Shown here piece by piece: positions 7,146-16,747 of a DNA stretch of 17,219 bases. The DNA is taken from contig WLFS01000002.1 in NCBI GenBank assembly GCA_009703635.1, forward strand, positions 1-17,219. The letters run 5' to 3'. Each line of letters opens with the position of its first letter. Positions within the stretch are counted from its first letter, which is position 1. This DNA is from Actinomycetota bacterium. GTDB taxonomy: Bacteria; Actinomycetota; Actinomycetes; Actinomycetales; Microbacteriaceae. A program made the translations under genes and the position numbers. Below the pieces are notes generated by a model that searched no databases, was not told where the DNA came from, and saw only the letters and a program-made list of their open reading frames with translations.

Positions 7146-10007
7146 GTGAATCCCCAGACCGACCAATCCCAGGACCTCCTTGTCGTTAAGGGCGCAAGAG
7201 TTCACAACCTCCAGAACATCACTGTCGAGATGCCGCGAAACTCTCTGGTGGTATTTACTGGCCTATCAGGCTCTGGCAAATCATCTCTTGCTTTCGATAC
7301 CATCTTCGCCGAAGGTCAACGTAGGTACGTTGAATCTCTTTCTGCTTACGCCAGGCAGTTCTTGGGCCAAGTAGATCGCCCAGATGTTGATTTCATCGAA
7401 GGACTTTCTCCTGCAGTTTCAATTGACCAGAAATCCACCAATAGAAATCCTCGGTCAACGGTTGGAACAATCACCGAAATTCATGACTACCTGAGACTGT
7501 TGTGGGCCCGAATCGGAGTCCCTTTCTGTTCCGAATGCGGTGAACAGATTGTCAAACAGACACCCCAGCAGATCGTCGACCAAATTCTAGAAAACGAAGA
7601 TGGGACAAGGTTCCAAGTCCTTGCCGAATTGGTTGATCAGAAAAAGGGTGAATTCGTTGACTTGTTCAAGGAACTCATCGCTCAAGGCTATGCCCGCGCG
7701 ATGGTGGACGGAGAGACGATCTCATTAGCGGAAGCAAAACCACTAAAGAAGTCCTATAAGCACGACATTGCCGTAGTCGTCGATCGTCTCGCAATCAAGG
7801 CCGGGATTACCGGTCGACTAACGGATTCTATTGAAACAGCTCTCAAGCTAGCCGGTGGCAAAGTGACCATCGACTTTGTTGACCGAAAAGGTAAAGACTC
7901 AAAGCGAAGCTTCTCGGAACAGATGTCGTGCCCAAACGATCACGCTTTAGCTATCACTGAAATTGAACCGCGAACCTTCTCATTCAATGCGCCTTTCGGC
8001 GCCTGTCAAGAATGTTCCGGGTTGGGTACAAAGATGGCAGTTGATGCCGACTTGGTAATAGGTGATGTTGAGGCATCGATTCTTGACGGTGTGATTCTTC
8101 CGTGGTCCACTCAAGGCAAGGGACTATTTCACTACTTCTCACGAATGCTGCAAGGACTTGCCAAGGATCTAACCTTCTCACTCAAGACGCCATGGCAGGA
8201 CCTTCCCGAGGAAGTCCAGTACGCAATCTTGCACGGAAATGATTTTGATGTGCAGGTTAAGTGGAAGAACCGGTATGGACGCGAACTTCGCTATACCACC
8301 GGATTCGAGGGCGTCCTCAATTACATAGAGCGCAAGTATCTCGAATCTGAGAATGATTACTCGCGCGGAAGATGGGCGGGGTTCCTTCGAGAAATTCCCT
8401 GCCCGGCCTGCGAGGGAGCAAGGCTTCGTCCAGAAGTTCTCGCGATAAAGGTCGCGGGCACCTCAATCTCATCGGTTGCGGCAATGAGCCTAGGGGATTG
8501 CGTCGAGTTCTTCGCAAAGCTCAAACTCGGTAAGCGGGATGAGAAGATTGCTGCCCAGGTGTTGAGGGAGATTAGAGCACGGCTCGATTTTCTGATGTCG
8601 GTAGGGCTTGACTATTTGTCTCTTGAACGATCGGCTGGCTCACTTTCAGGTGGAGAAGCGCAGCGCATCAGACTAGCTACCCAGATTGGGTCCGGCCTAA
8701 CAGGTGTGCTGTATGTCTTGGATGAGCCTTCCATTGGTCTTCACCAACGCGACAACCGCCGCCTGATTGACACCTTGATCAAGCTTCGAGAGCTTGGAAA
8801 CACTCTTGTTGTCGTAGAGCACGACGAGGACACCATCAGAACCTCGGATTGGGTAGTTGACATTGGACCAGGAGCTGGCATCAACGGTGGTCGGGTCGTC
8901 CACTCCGGCCCATACAAGGAACTTCTATCAAACAAAGAGTCCATAACAGGCGATTATCTTTCTGGAAGAAGAAGTATTGCTCTTCCTAAAAACAGGCGTC
9001 CAATCGACCCCAAGCGCCAGGTGACAGTTGTTGGCGCAAAAGCAAACAACTTGAAGAATCTGACGGTCAGTTTCCCGCTTGGAGCTTTCATCGCAGTCAC
9101 AGGGGTAAGCGGATCAGGTAAGTCCACGCTGGTAAACGACATTCTCTATAACGTGATGGCCAACGCATTGAATGGAGCAAAGCTAGTAGCGGGTAAACAC
9201 ACCCGCATAACTGGTCTAGCCCAACTCGATAAGGTCGTCCATGTTGATCAAAATCCGATAGGCCGAACCCCTAGGTCTAACCCAGCAACTTATACCGGCG
9301 TTTTCGATCACATCCGAAAGTTGTTTGCGGAAACGTCCGAATCAAAAGCCCGAGGCTACCAGCAAGGCAGGTTCTCTTTTAACGTGAAGGGAGGTCGGTG
9401 CGAAGCATGCAGCGGCGATGGAACTTTAAAGATCGAAATGAACTTCCTGCCGGATGTCTACGTGTCTTGTGAGACTTGCCACGGGGCCAGGTACAACAGA
9501 GAGACGCTCCAGGTCAAATACAAGGGTAAATCCATCTCTGAAGTGCTCGAGATGCCTATTGAAGAAGCGGCCATATTCTTTGAGGCGATTTCATCAATCT
9601 CGAGATACCTAACCACTCTGGTGGACGTTGGGCTTGGATATGTGCGGCTGGGCCAGTCAGCCACCACGCTTTCAGGTGGTGAAGCCCAGAGAGTAAAACT
9701 AGCAACAGAACTGCAGAGACGATCAACCGGAAGAACTGTATATGTTCTAGATGAGCCAACAACAGGTCTTCACTTCGAGGATGTCAGGAAGCTTCTGCTG
9801 GTTCTAAATTCTCTAGTTGACAAAGGCAACACCGTGATTGTGATCGAACACAATCTCGACGTGATCAAGTCGGCGGACTGGATTCTTGATCTTGGACCTG
9901 AAGGTGGGTTCAGAGGTGGGGAACTTGTTGCCGAAGGAACTCCGGAGCAGGTCGCAAAGAACAAGGCGAGCTTTACCGGCACCTTCCTCAAGGAGATACT
10001 GAAGTAG
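7146..10007 (+). CDS. uvrA: Excinuclease ABC subunit A
   Basis: DNA damage sensor of nucleotide excision repair, an ABC-type dimeric ATPase of 953 aa. First half: Walker [10 protein letters not shown] (39–47), signature LSGGEAQR (500–507), Walker B D526-E527. Second half: Walker [10 protein letters not shown] (653–661), signature LSGGEAQR (842–849), Walker B D869-E870. Zinc-binding pairs: C128/C131; C262 with C287/C290; C419/C422; and C752/C755 with C775/C778. In the C262 finger the second ligand is not the usual CxxC cysteine: the sequence is CPNDH, so H266 probably substitutes. The start is GTG 7146, because conserved similarity begins at about residue 12 and a -10 box lies directly upstream. 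The stop codon is followed without a gap by the uvrC ATG. Confidence 0.97.
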   Translation: MNPQTDQSQDLLVVKGARVHNLQNITVEMPRNSLVVFTGLSGSGKSSLAFDTIFAEGQRRYVESLSAYARQFLGQVDRPDVDFIEGLSPAVSIDQKSTNRNPRSTVGTITEIHDYLRLLWARIGVPFCSECGEQIVKQTPQQIVDQILENEDGTRFQVLAELVDQKKGEFVDLFKELIAQGYARAMVDGETISLAEAKPLKKSYKHDIAVVVDRLAIKAGITGRLTDSIETALKLAGGKVTIDFVDRKGKDSKRSFSEQMSCPNDHALAITEIEPRTFSFNAPFGACQECSGLGTKMAVDADLVIGDVEASILDGVILPWSTQGKGLFHYFSRMLQGLAKDLTFSLKTPWQDLPEEVQYAILHGNDFDVQVKWKNRYGRELRYTTGFEGVLNYIERKYLESENDYSRGRWAGFLREIPCPACEGARLRPEVLAIKVAGTSISSVAAMSLGDCVEFFAKLKLGKRDEKIAAQVLREIRARLDFLMSVGLDYLSLERSAGSLSGGEAQRIRLATQIGSGLTGVLYVLDEPSIGLHQRDNRRLIDTLIKLRELGNTLVVVEHDEDTIRTSDWVVDIGPGAGINGGRVVHSGPYKELLSNKESITGDYLSGRRSIALPKNRRPIDPKRQVTVVGAKANNLKNLTVSFPLGAFIAVTGVSGSGKSTLVNDILYNVMANALNGAKLVAGKHTRITGLAQLDKVVHVDQNPIGRTPRSNPATYTGVFDHIRKLFAETSESKARGYQQGRFSFNVKGGRCEACSGDGTLKIEMNFLPDVYVSCETCHGARYNRETLQVKYKGKSISEVLEMPIEEAAIFFEAISSISRYLTTLVDVGLGYVRLGQSATTLSGGEAQRVKLATELQRRSTGRTVYVLDEPTTGLHFEDVRKLLLVLNSLVDKGNTVIVIEHNLDVIKSADWILDLGPEGGFRGGELVAEGTPEQVAKNKASFTGTFLKEILK
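9990..9996 (+). promoter_or_regulatory. uvrC ribosome binding site inside uvrA
   Basis: AAGGAGA lies 11 nt before the uvrC ATG at 10008, within the last codons of uvrA. With the TAG-ATG junction it supports translational coupling of the two genes and confirms ATG 10008 as the uvrC start. Confidence 0.75.
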
Positions 10008-11867
10008 ATGGCCAACGATCTGTCTTTTAGGCCAAAGACATCGGAAATACCAACCAGACCCGGCGTCTATCGCTTCTTCGACGAGAAGCGTCGAGTGCTC
10101 TATGTAGGCAAAGCCAAAAACCTTCGAGCAAGGTTGCAAAGCTATTTCGCACCGGTTGATTCTCTGCATGAACGAACCAGGCGAATGGTTCTATCGGCTA
10201 GCGATGTTGACTGGACAATTGTTAAGACCGAATTTGAGGCTCTGCAGCTCGAATACACCTGGATAAAGGAATACAATCCGCCATTCAATGTTCGTTTCAA
10301 AGACGACAAGTCTTACCCTTATCTGGCAGTTTCTCTATCGGACAAGATGCCGAGAGTATTCATAACTCGCAATCGAGATCTAAAGGGTGTCAAATACTTT
10401 GGGCCTTACACGCAAGCCTGGGCTATTAGACAAACCCTTGACACTCTTCTCAGGGTTTATCCGATTCGGTCATGTTCGTCAGGCGTTTTCAACGCAGCAA
10501 AAAGCGCAAATCGCCCCTGTTTGCTTGCTGACATCGGAAAATGTTCAGCGCCTTGCGTAGGCCGTGTGGACCAAACAGAACACCAGGAGATTGCTAAAGA
10601 ACTCGTATCCTTCATGAACGGCATGGATCCTAAACAAGTGGAGATTCTGCAGGAGCGAATGGAGAAGGCCTCCGAGGCACAAAACTATGAGCTGGCCGCA
10701 AGACTTAGAGACAATATTGGGGCTCTGGAAACCGTTTTGGAGAAAAGCACCGTTGTCTTTAGCGACCTAACCGATGCTGATCTTTTTGGAATAGCCCACG
10801 ACGAACTTGCCGCGGCAGTTTCTCTGTTCTCAGTTCGCGGAGGTCGGATCAGGGGAGTCAGATCCTGGGTCGTTGACAAGGAAATCGAGCAGCCACTCGA
10901 GGAATTGGTTCGTCAGGTCATACTTTTTGCCTACACCTCTTCAGAGGGAGTAGAGGCTCCAACTGTTCCCAAGGAGATTCTAGTTCCAGCACTTCCAGAG
11001 GATGCTACTGAACTTGAAAGATTCCTCGAGCAATCGAGAGGATCTTCGGTATCGCTAAGGGTGCCCAAAAGAGGCGATAAGGCAGCTTTGTCAGGAACCG
11101 CTCTTGAAAACGCACAGTACTCGCTTTCGCTATACAAAACCCGTCGTACAGCAGATTTCACTTCCCGTTCCGAATCCCTTAGCGCCTTAGCGAAGGCCCT
11201 CTCTCTCAAAGAAGCGCCTTTACGAATTGAGTGCTACGACGTCTCGCATCTATCTGGAACCAATATTGTGGCTTCGATGGTGGTGTTTGAAGATGGGCTT
11301 GCCAAAAAATCGCAGTACCGCCAATTCAACATCGCTTCGGCAATTGATGACACCGACGCCATCTACCAAGTGCTTTCAAGAAGATTGAAGTATCTAAGGG
11401 ATCCGGAAAGTCTTGATGATGGCCGCTTCAGCTACCTGCCTTCTCTAATAGTTGTCGACGGCGGAATCCCACAAGTCGGTGCCGCTATGAGGGCTATCTC
11501 TGAATCTGCAGTTCCTGAACTCGCACTTTGTGGACTCGCGAAGCGCCTCGAGGAAGTCTGGGTACCTGGATCGGAGTTTCCAGTTATCTTGCCGCGAGGT
11601 TCTGAGGAACTGTTCTTGCTTCAGCGCATCCGAGATGAGTCTCATCGATTTGCTCTAACGGCTTCAAGAAAGAAGCGATCAAGCACAATTTCAAGTGCAT
11701 TAATGGAAATCCCAGGCCTCGGGGAGAAGCGCGTGACGGCACTCCTAAGAAGATTTGGGTCAGCCAAACGCCTAAAACTTGCCTCCCTCGAGGAAATTTC
11801 AGACGTGGCTGGCATTGGTTCTGCGCTGGCTGAGGAGATTTTGAAGCAACTAAAGCAGGCGCCGTAA
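10008..11867 (+). CDS. uvrC: Excinuclease ABC subunit C
   Basis: Dual-incision nuclease of nucleotide excision repair, 619 aa. The N-terminal GIY-YIG domain (GVY at 19–21, YVG at 32–34, R40) makes the 3' cut. Four cysteines, C156, C171, C179 and C183, match the iron-sulfur cluster ligands of the family; the last three keep the E. coli spacing. A UVR motif (about 209–245, [11 protein letters not shown]) pairs with UvrB. The RNase H-like domain that makes the 5' cut shows its catalytic triad as D411 (CYDVSH), D484 (VVDGG) and H546 (DESHR). Tandem helix-hairpin-helix motifs at about 566–616 ([19 protein letters not shown]) bind DNA. All key residues are present and length is normal. It is cotranscribed with uvrA. 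Confidence 0.97.
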   Translation: MANDLSFRPKTSEIPTRPGVYRFFDEKRRVLYVGKAKNLRARLQSYFAPVDSLHERTRRMVLSASDVDWTIVKTEFEALQLEYTWIKEYNPPFNVRFKDDKSYPYLAVSLSDKMPRVFITRNRDLKGVKYFGPYTQAWAIRQTLDTLLRVYPIRSCSSGVFNAAKSANRPCLLADIGKCSAPCVGRVDQTEHQEIAKELVSFMNGMDPKQVEILQERMEKASEAQNYELAARLRDNIGALETVLEKSTVVFSDLTDADLFGIAHDELAAAVSLFSVRGGRIRGVRSWVVDKEIEQPLEELVRQVILFAYTSSEGVEAPTVPKEILVPALPEDATELERFLEQSRGSSVSLRVPKRGDKAALSGTALENAQYSLSLYKTRRTADFTSRSESLSALAKALSLKEAPLRIECYDVSHLSGTNIVASMVVFEDGLAKKSQYRQFNIASAIDDTDAIYQVLSRRLKYLRDPESLDDGRFSYLPSLIVVDGGIPQVGAAMRAISESAVPELALCGLAKRLEEVWVPGSEFPVILPRGSEELFLLQRIRDESHRFALTASRKKRSSTISSALMEIPGLGEKRVTALLRRFGSAKRLKLASLEEISDVAGIGSALAEEILKQLKQAP

Positions 11868-11893
11868 CGCGCTCGGGCGTGTCGCGAATTGGT

Positions 11894-11899
11894 TAGACT
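11894..11899 (+). promoter_or_regulatory. Candidate -10 box (TAGACT) of rapZ–whiA
   Basis: TAGACT fits TANNNT and lies in the 53-nt uvrC–rapZ gap. Its predicted start near 11905 would leave a short leader carrying AGAGGA (11911–11916), 4–5 nt before the ATG, so unlike polA, coaE and uvrA this message would have a leader. A small inverted repeat (CTCGT, 5-nt loop, ACGAG; 11898–11912) overlaps the predicted start. No good -35 is visible. Confidence 0.4.
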
Positions 11900-11920
11900 C
11901 GTCTCAAACGAGAGGATGCG

Positions 11921-12796
11921 ATGCCCAATAACACTGGCCACCAGCTACTTATAGTCACCGGCATGTCCGGTGCTGGCCGCTCGACCGTGGGCAATTCTCT
12001 CGAAGATCTTGGTTGGTACGTGGTGGATAATCTTCCACCGCAGATGCTTGGACCAATCGCGGATCTTTTCACAATCACGAAAACACCTGTTCCAAGACTT
12101 GCCGTCATTATCGATGTGCGAGGTGGGGAATTCTTTAGTGAGCTAGAGGAGAACTTGGCGCTTTTAGGTGGTAAGGCTGTTAATGTTCGTGTGCTCTACC
12201 TAGAGGCCAATGATTCAACCCTGGTTAAGCGATTTGAGCAGGTGAGAAGGCCGCATCCACTTCAGGGTGATGGAACAATTCTTGATGGAATCGCAGAGGA
12301 AAGAAAGCGGCTGCTAGCCCTTCGAGAATCAGCTGATGTTGTCATGGACACTTCAGATCTGAATGTGCATCAGCTCTCGACTAAAACCGCTGAACACTTT
12401 TCAGTTGATTCCGCAGTTAAACTGCAACTAACGGTAATGAGCTTTGGATATAAGTACGGTATTCCAGCAGATGCTGACAACGTTGCAGACGCAAGGTTTA
12501 TTCCGAATCCTTTCTGGAATGAGGAACTTCGACCATTTACCGGTCTAGATAGGCAGGTCAGCGAATATGTCTTAGCTCAAACCGGGGCAAAAGAATTTAT
12601 AGATAGTTATGCCAAGGCGCTTCAGCCTGTTTTGGATGGGTACCTAAGAGAGAACAAGCACTACGCGACGATTGCTATTGGATGCACCGGTGGAAAGCAT
12701 CGCTCTGTGGCCGTTTCAACCAAGCTTGCTGAACTGTTATCAAAGAACAACGAATACACCGTCACGGTAAGACATCGTGACCTTGGTAAGGAGTAG
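11921..12796 (+). CDS. rapZ: RapZ-family nucleotide-binding protein (YvcJ)
   Basis: P-loop NTPase-like protein of 291 aa. In E. coli RapZ is an RNase adaptor that controls glucosamine-6-phosphate synthase mRNA through small RNAs; in Gram-positive bacteria (YvcJ) the role is poorly defined, and no RNA partner can be inferred here. The N-terminal P-loop is GMSGAGRST (14–22), with R20 in place of the usual Walker lysine, a common state in actinobacterial members. DNLPP follows at 36–40 and a Walker B-like [11 protein letters not shown] further on. The C-terminal domain carries the family motif [10 protein letters not shown] (C255, K259, H260), implicated in metabolite and RNA binding in E. coli. 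The ATG is preceded by AGAGGA. whiA follows after 4 nt. The usual next gene, yvcK, is absent. Confidence 0.93.
   Translation: MPNNTGHQLLIVTGMSGAGRSTVGNSLEDLGWYVVDNLPPQMLGPIADLFTITKTPVPRLAVIIDVRGGEFFSELEENLALLGGKAVNVRVLYLEANDSTLVKRFEQVRRPHPLQGDGTILDGIAEERKRLLALRESADVVMDTSDLNVHQLSTKTAEHFSVDSAVKLQLTVMSFGYKYGIPADADNVADARFIPNPFWNEELRPFTGLDRQVSEYVLAQTGAKEFIDSYAKALQPVLDGYLRENKHYATIAIGCTGGKHRSVAVSTKLAELLSKNNEYTVTVRHRDLGKE
12788..12793 (+). promoter_or_regulatory. whiA ribosome binding site, selects the TTG start
   Basis: A textbook AAGGAG lies 7 nt before TTG 12801, inside the rapZ 3' end. It favours this start over the in-frame GTG at 12777, which lies upstream of the site and would overlap rapZ by 20 nt. 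Confidence 0.8.
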
Positions 12797-12800
12797 CACC

Positions 12801-13781
12801 TTGGCACTGACATCGGATATCAAAGACGAGCTTGCTCGAATTGAGGTGGCAAAAAATGGCGTGCGAGCAGCGGAGCTTGCAACTATTCTCCGCCTTGCAG
12901 GCGGGTTGCACCTCGTCTCCGGAAAAGTCGTCATCGAAGTTGAACTTGACTCTGCACAAGTTGCAAGAAGGGTTCGCAAGGATCTTGCTGACTTGTTCGG
13001 TTGCGACAGCGAACTAGCGGTTATCTCAGCTGGGGGAATCAGGAAAACCAATAGGTATCAAGTTCGAGTTCTTGGCCAGGGTGAAGTTCTGGCTAGACAA
13101 ACCGGACTTGTGGATACTCGAGGTCGCCCAGCTAGGGGATTACCTGCGTCTTTGGTGACTGGTTCACTGGGTGAAGCTCAAGCGGTCTGGCGCGGGGCAT
13201 TCTTGGCACATGGATCTCTAACTGACCCAGGTCGTTCGGCAGCTCTTGAAGTCACAGCTCCTGGCAATGAAGTTGCGATGGCTTTGGTTGGTGTTGCTAG
13301 AAGACTCGGTGTAGTTGCTAAACCTCGAGAGGTAAGAGGGGTGTTTCGCGTTGTTATCAGAGATGGCGATGCCATTAGCGCAATGCTTACCCAAATGGGG
13401 GCTCACGGGCAACTTCTGAAGTGGGAAGAGCTAAGGCTTCGACGCGAAGTAAGAGCCACTGCAAATCGACTTGCCAATTTTGACGATGCCAACCTAAGGC
13501 GCTCTGCACAGGCAGCTGTCGCAGCAGGTGCGAGAGTTGCCCGCGCCCTAGAGATTCTTGGCGATGATGTTCCTAAACACCTAAAGTACGCAGGGGAGCT
13601 TCGCGTAAAGCACAAACAGGCAAGTCTAGATGAGCTTGGAAGGCTGGCGAATCCGCCCATGACCAAAGATGCGGTCGCTGGCCGGATACGTAGGCTTCTT
13701 TCCATGGCAGACAAAAAGGCTGAGGACTTAGGCATCGAGGGAACAGATGCCTTCTTGCCAGAAGACCTAGACAACGACTAA
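12801..13781 (+). CDS. whiA: Sporulation/cell-division regulator WhiA
   Basis: DNA-binding regulator of 326 aa. In Streptomyces it acts with WhiB to trigger sporulation septation; in non-sporulating Gram-positives it is a conserved protein linked to cell division. The N-terminal part (about 1–200) is the LAGLIDADG homing-endonuclease-derived fold, with the catalytic motif decayed to a [13 protein letters not shown] sequence, so no nuclease activity is expected. The C-terminal part (from about residue 265, [16 protein letters not shown]) is a helix-turn-helix. TTG 12801 gives an N-terminus [11 protein letters not shown] that matches the family, with AAGGAG 7 nt upstream. It follows rapZ by 4 nt and is presumably cotranscribed. 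The C-terminus is acidic (ending DLDND). Confidence 0.94.
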   Translation: MALTSDIKDELARIEVAKNGVRAAELATILRLAGGLHLVSGKVVIEVELDSAQVARRVRKDLADLFGCDSELAVISAGGIRKTNRYQVRVLGQGEVLARQTGLVDTRGRPARGLPASLVTGSLGEAQAVWRGAFLAHGSLTDPGRSAALEVTAPGNEVAMALVGVARRLGVVAKPREVRGVFRVVIRDGDAISAMLTQMGAHGQLLKWEELRLRREVRATANRLANFDDANLRRSAQAAVAAGARVARALEILGDDVPKHLKYAGELRVKHKQASLDELGRLANPPMTKDAVAGRIRRLLSMADKKAEDLGIEGTDAFLPEDLDND

Positions 13782-13794
13782 CTGAATATCAACA

Positions 13795-13800
13795 GATAAT
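13795..13800 (+). promoter_or_regulatory. Candidate -10 box of sodA
   Basis: GATAAT lies in the 50-nt gap after whiA and would start transcription near 13807, leaving room for the AAGGA ribosome binding site at 13819–13823. No -35 match is seen at the right distance, so this is tentative. Confidence 0.25.
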
Positions 13801-13818
13801 AGAGCTACACCGAAAGCT

Positions 13819-13823
13819 AAGGA
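13819..13823 (+). promoter_or_regulatory. sodA ribosome binding site, selects ATG 13832
   Basis: AAGGA lies only 2 nt before the first in-frame ATG (13826), which is too close, but 8 nt before the second (13832), which is ideal. ATG 13832 also gives an N-terminus (MTKYTLPDL) that aligns with mycobacterial SodA from residue 1. Confidence 0.7.
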
Positions 13824-13831
13824 CAATGCCC

Positions 13832-14455
13832 ATGACCAAGTACACCCTTCCTGACCTGGATTACGATTTCGCAGCCCTTGAGCCGCACATCTCTGGTCGA
13901 ATCATGCAGCTACATCACGGCAAGCATCACGCAGCTTACGTTGCTGGCGCAAACACAACTCTTGATTTGATGGCCGAAGCAAGAGAGAAGAACGACCTGA
14001 CTTGGATCAATAAGCTTCAGAAGGACCTAGCTTTCAACCTTGGTGGACATGTGAACCACTCAATTTTTTGGAAGAACCTTTCAGCTTCCGGAGGCGACAA
14101 ACCAACAGGCGAATTAGCCGCAGCCATCGATGAGTTCTTCGGTAGCTTTGACGGTTTTCGTGCCCACTTCACCGCCAATGCAATGGGCATCCAGGGCTCT
14201 GGTTGGTCAATTCTGGCTTGGGATGTATTGGGCCAGCGTTTGATCATCGAGCAGCTCTATGACCAGCAGGGAAACTTGGTTGCCGCTTCAGTCCCGCTTT
14301 TGATGCTTGACATGTGGGAGCACGCTTTCTACCTGGACTACCAGAACGTTAAAGCAGACTATGTGTCAGCCTTCTGGAACATTGTTTCCTGGCAGGACGT
14401 TCAGGCTCGCTTCGAGGCTGCAAGGGGCCAAACTAAAGGCTTACTGCTAGTCTGA
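13832..14455 (+). CDS. sodA: Superoxide dismutase, Mn/Fe family (probably Mn)
   Basis: Converts superoxide to hydrogen peroxide and oxygen; 207 aa, no signal peptide. Metal ligands are H28, H76, D160 and H164. From memory the protein aligns without gaps to M. tuberculosis SodA. At position 145, where that iron enzyme has His, this protein has Gln (YDQQGN), a residue associated with manganese use in mycobacterial SODs. [10 protein letters not shown] around H76 also has the Gly typical of MnSOD instead of the FeSOD Gln. The ATG at 13832 is chosen over 13826 by ribosome binding site spacing. It sits between whiA and gap, is not part of either pathway, and probably has its own transcript or reads into gap. 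Confidence 0.94.
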   Translation: MTKYTLPDLDYDFAALEPHISGRIMQLHHGKHHAAYVAGANTTLDLMAEAREKNDLTWINKLQKDLAFNLGGHVNHSIFWKNLSASGGDKPTGELAAAIDEFFGSFDGFRAHFTANAMGIQGSGWSILAWDVLGQRLIIEQLYDQQGNLVAASVPLLMLDMWEHAFYLDYQNVKADYVSAFWNIVSWQDVQARFEAARGQTKGLLLV

Positions 14456-14467
14456 ATTTAGCAATTC

Positions 14468-14479
14468 CACCCAAGGGTG
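14468..14479 (+). other. Weak hairpin and repeats in the sodA–gap gap
   Basis: The 80-nt sodA–gap interval holds a small inverted repeat (CACCC, AA, GGGTG; realistically 4 bp with a CAAG loop) with no T-tract, then an A-run, then TAGCGC twice (14504–14509 and 14512–14517). Termination after sodA is not convincing, so gap may be partly transcribed from sodA. No clear promoter for gap is seen. Confidence 0.2.
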
Positions 14480-14514
14480 CGTGGATCAGATCAAAAAAAG
14501 AGCTAGCGCATTAG

Positions 14515-15540
<1,026 letters not shown>

Positions 15541-15544
15541 AAAC

Positions 15545-16747
15545 TTGAGGACCCTTTCTGACCTCGGCGATCTAGCCGGTAAGCGCGTTCTGTTGCGTTG
15601 TGATTTCAACGTACCGATGGAAAATGGCACCGTCAGTGACGATGGTCGAATCCGCGCTGCCATTCCAACAATCCAGAGGCTGCTAGAACTTGGAGCTAGT
15701 GTTCTGATCTGTTCACACTTTGGTCGACCAGAGGGTCAGGTAAACAAAGAATTCACTCTCGCACCAGTTGCAGCCAGGCTGGGAGAGCTTTTGGGGCAAG
15801 AGGTAATCTTCGCTAGCGACACCATTGGAGTCCAAGCGAAGGAAGTAGCCAATGCCCTTTCTTTGGGCCGCGTAGCAGTTCTAGAGAACCTAAGGTTCGC
15901 AGAAGCAGAAACCAGCAAAGATGCCGAGACTCGAATGGCTTTTGCCAAGGAGCTTGCAGCTTTTGCAGACAAATTTGTGAGCGACGGTTTTGGCGTCGTT
16001 CACCGCAAGCATGCCAGCGTATATGAATTGGCAACCCTTCTTCCTTCTGCAGCAGGGTTGCTTATCGAGGCTGAAGTAAAGGTTCTCCAGCAGCTCACAC
16101 GCTCCGACCAGAAGCCTTACACCGTTGTGCTCGGAGGTTCAAAAGTATCGGACAAGTTAGCCGTTATTGGTTCTCTGCTTCCGAAAATCAACAACTTGAT
16201 TGTCGGCGGTGGAATGCTATTTACGTTCTTGGCCGCCAAAGGCTATGAGGTCGCATCAAGCCTTTTGGAGAGTGACCAGATCCCGACCGTAAAGCAATAC
16301 ATTCAGCAGGCCGAAGAGTTGGGTGTCCGAATCATCTTGCCAACTGATATCCGCATGGCCAGTAGTTTTTCACCAGACGCTCAAGTAGAGATCGCTCAAA
16401 TTGACGCTCTAAATTTAACTTCTTTCGGGGAAACAGGAATCGGTTTGGACATTGGTCCGGATTCTGAGCGAGTCTTTTCTAAAGTAATCCAAGAGTCCAG
16501 GGTTTGCTTCTGGAATGGGCCTATGGGTGTGTTCGAAATGGAAGCATTTGCTTCAGGAACTCGTGCAATCGCCAAAGCGTTATCACAGGTTGAGGGACTA
16601 AATGTTGTGGGTGGAGGGGACTCGGCTTCGGCAGTTCGAGTTCTTGGCTTTGCAGAGAGCGATTTTAGCCACATCTCTACCGGTGGCGGAGCTAGTCTTG
16701 AATACTTGGAAGGTAAATCCTTACCGGGCCTGGAGGTTCTAAAGTGA
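15545..16747 (+). CDS. pgk: Phosphoglycerate kinase
   Basis: Transfers phosphate from 1,3-bisphosphoglycerate to ADP, making ATP and 3-phosphoglycerate; 400 aa, a monomeric two-lobed enzyme. The substrate-site motif RCDFNVP is at 18–24, SHFGRPEG at about 57–64, and a C-terminal nucleotide-site GGGDSASA and [10 protein letters not shown] are present. [10 protein letters not shown] is the usual actinobacterial variant of the hinge-side motif. The start is TTG 15545 because the protein then begins [16 protein letters not shown], like its relatives. An in-frame TTG at 15524, inside gap, would add seven residues of no family likeness. Neither start has a Shine-Dalgarno sequence, so translation probably depends on ribosomes finishing gap. 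The stop overlaps the tpiA start. Confidence 0.95.
   Translation: MRTLSDLGDLAGKRVLLRCDFNVPMENGTVSDDGRIRAAIPTIQRLLELGASVLICSHFGRPEGQVNKEFTLAPVAARLGELLGQEVIFASDTIGVQAKEVANALSLGRVAVLENLRFAEAETSKDAETRMAFAKELAAFADKFVSDGFGVVHRKHASVYELATLLPSAAGLLIEAEVKVLQQLTRSDQKPYTVVLGGSKVSDKLAVIGSLLPKINNLIVGGGMLFTFLAAKGYEVASSLLESDQIPTVKQYIQQAEELGVRIILPTDIRMASSFSPDAQVEIAQIDALNLTSFGETGIGLDIGPDSERVFSKVIQESRVCFWNGPMGVFEMEAFASGTRAIAKALSQVEGLNVVGGGDSASAVRVLGFAESDFSHISTGGGASLEYLEGKSLPGLEVLK
16732..16736 (+). promoter_or_regulatory. tpiA ribosome binding site, selects the GTG start
   Basis: GGAGG lies 7 nt before GTG 16744. The ATG at 16748 is in another frame that stops after five codons, so GTG is the only workable start. 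Confidence 0.8.

Noticed and set aside
9813..10169. 118-codon reverse-strand frame across the uvrA–uvrC junction
   Set aside because: Both strands cannot plausibly be constrained here; the forward strand encodes conserved UvrA C-terminus and UvrC GIY-YIG sequence.
11860..11882. Terminator after uvrC (ACGC–GCTCGG–GCGT)
   Set aside because: Only four base pairs and no following T-tract; not enough to call.
13689..13697. Another TAGGCT within whiA as an internal promoter
   Set aside because: It lies in coding sequence with no start codon at the expected distance; occasional chance matches are expected.
12801..13781. WhiA as an active homing endonuclease
   Set aside because: The LAGLIDADG motif is decayed (GAFLAHGSL) and the C-terminal helix-turn-helix and gene context are those of the regulator.
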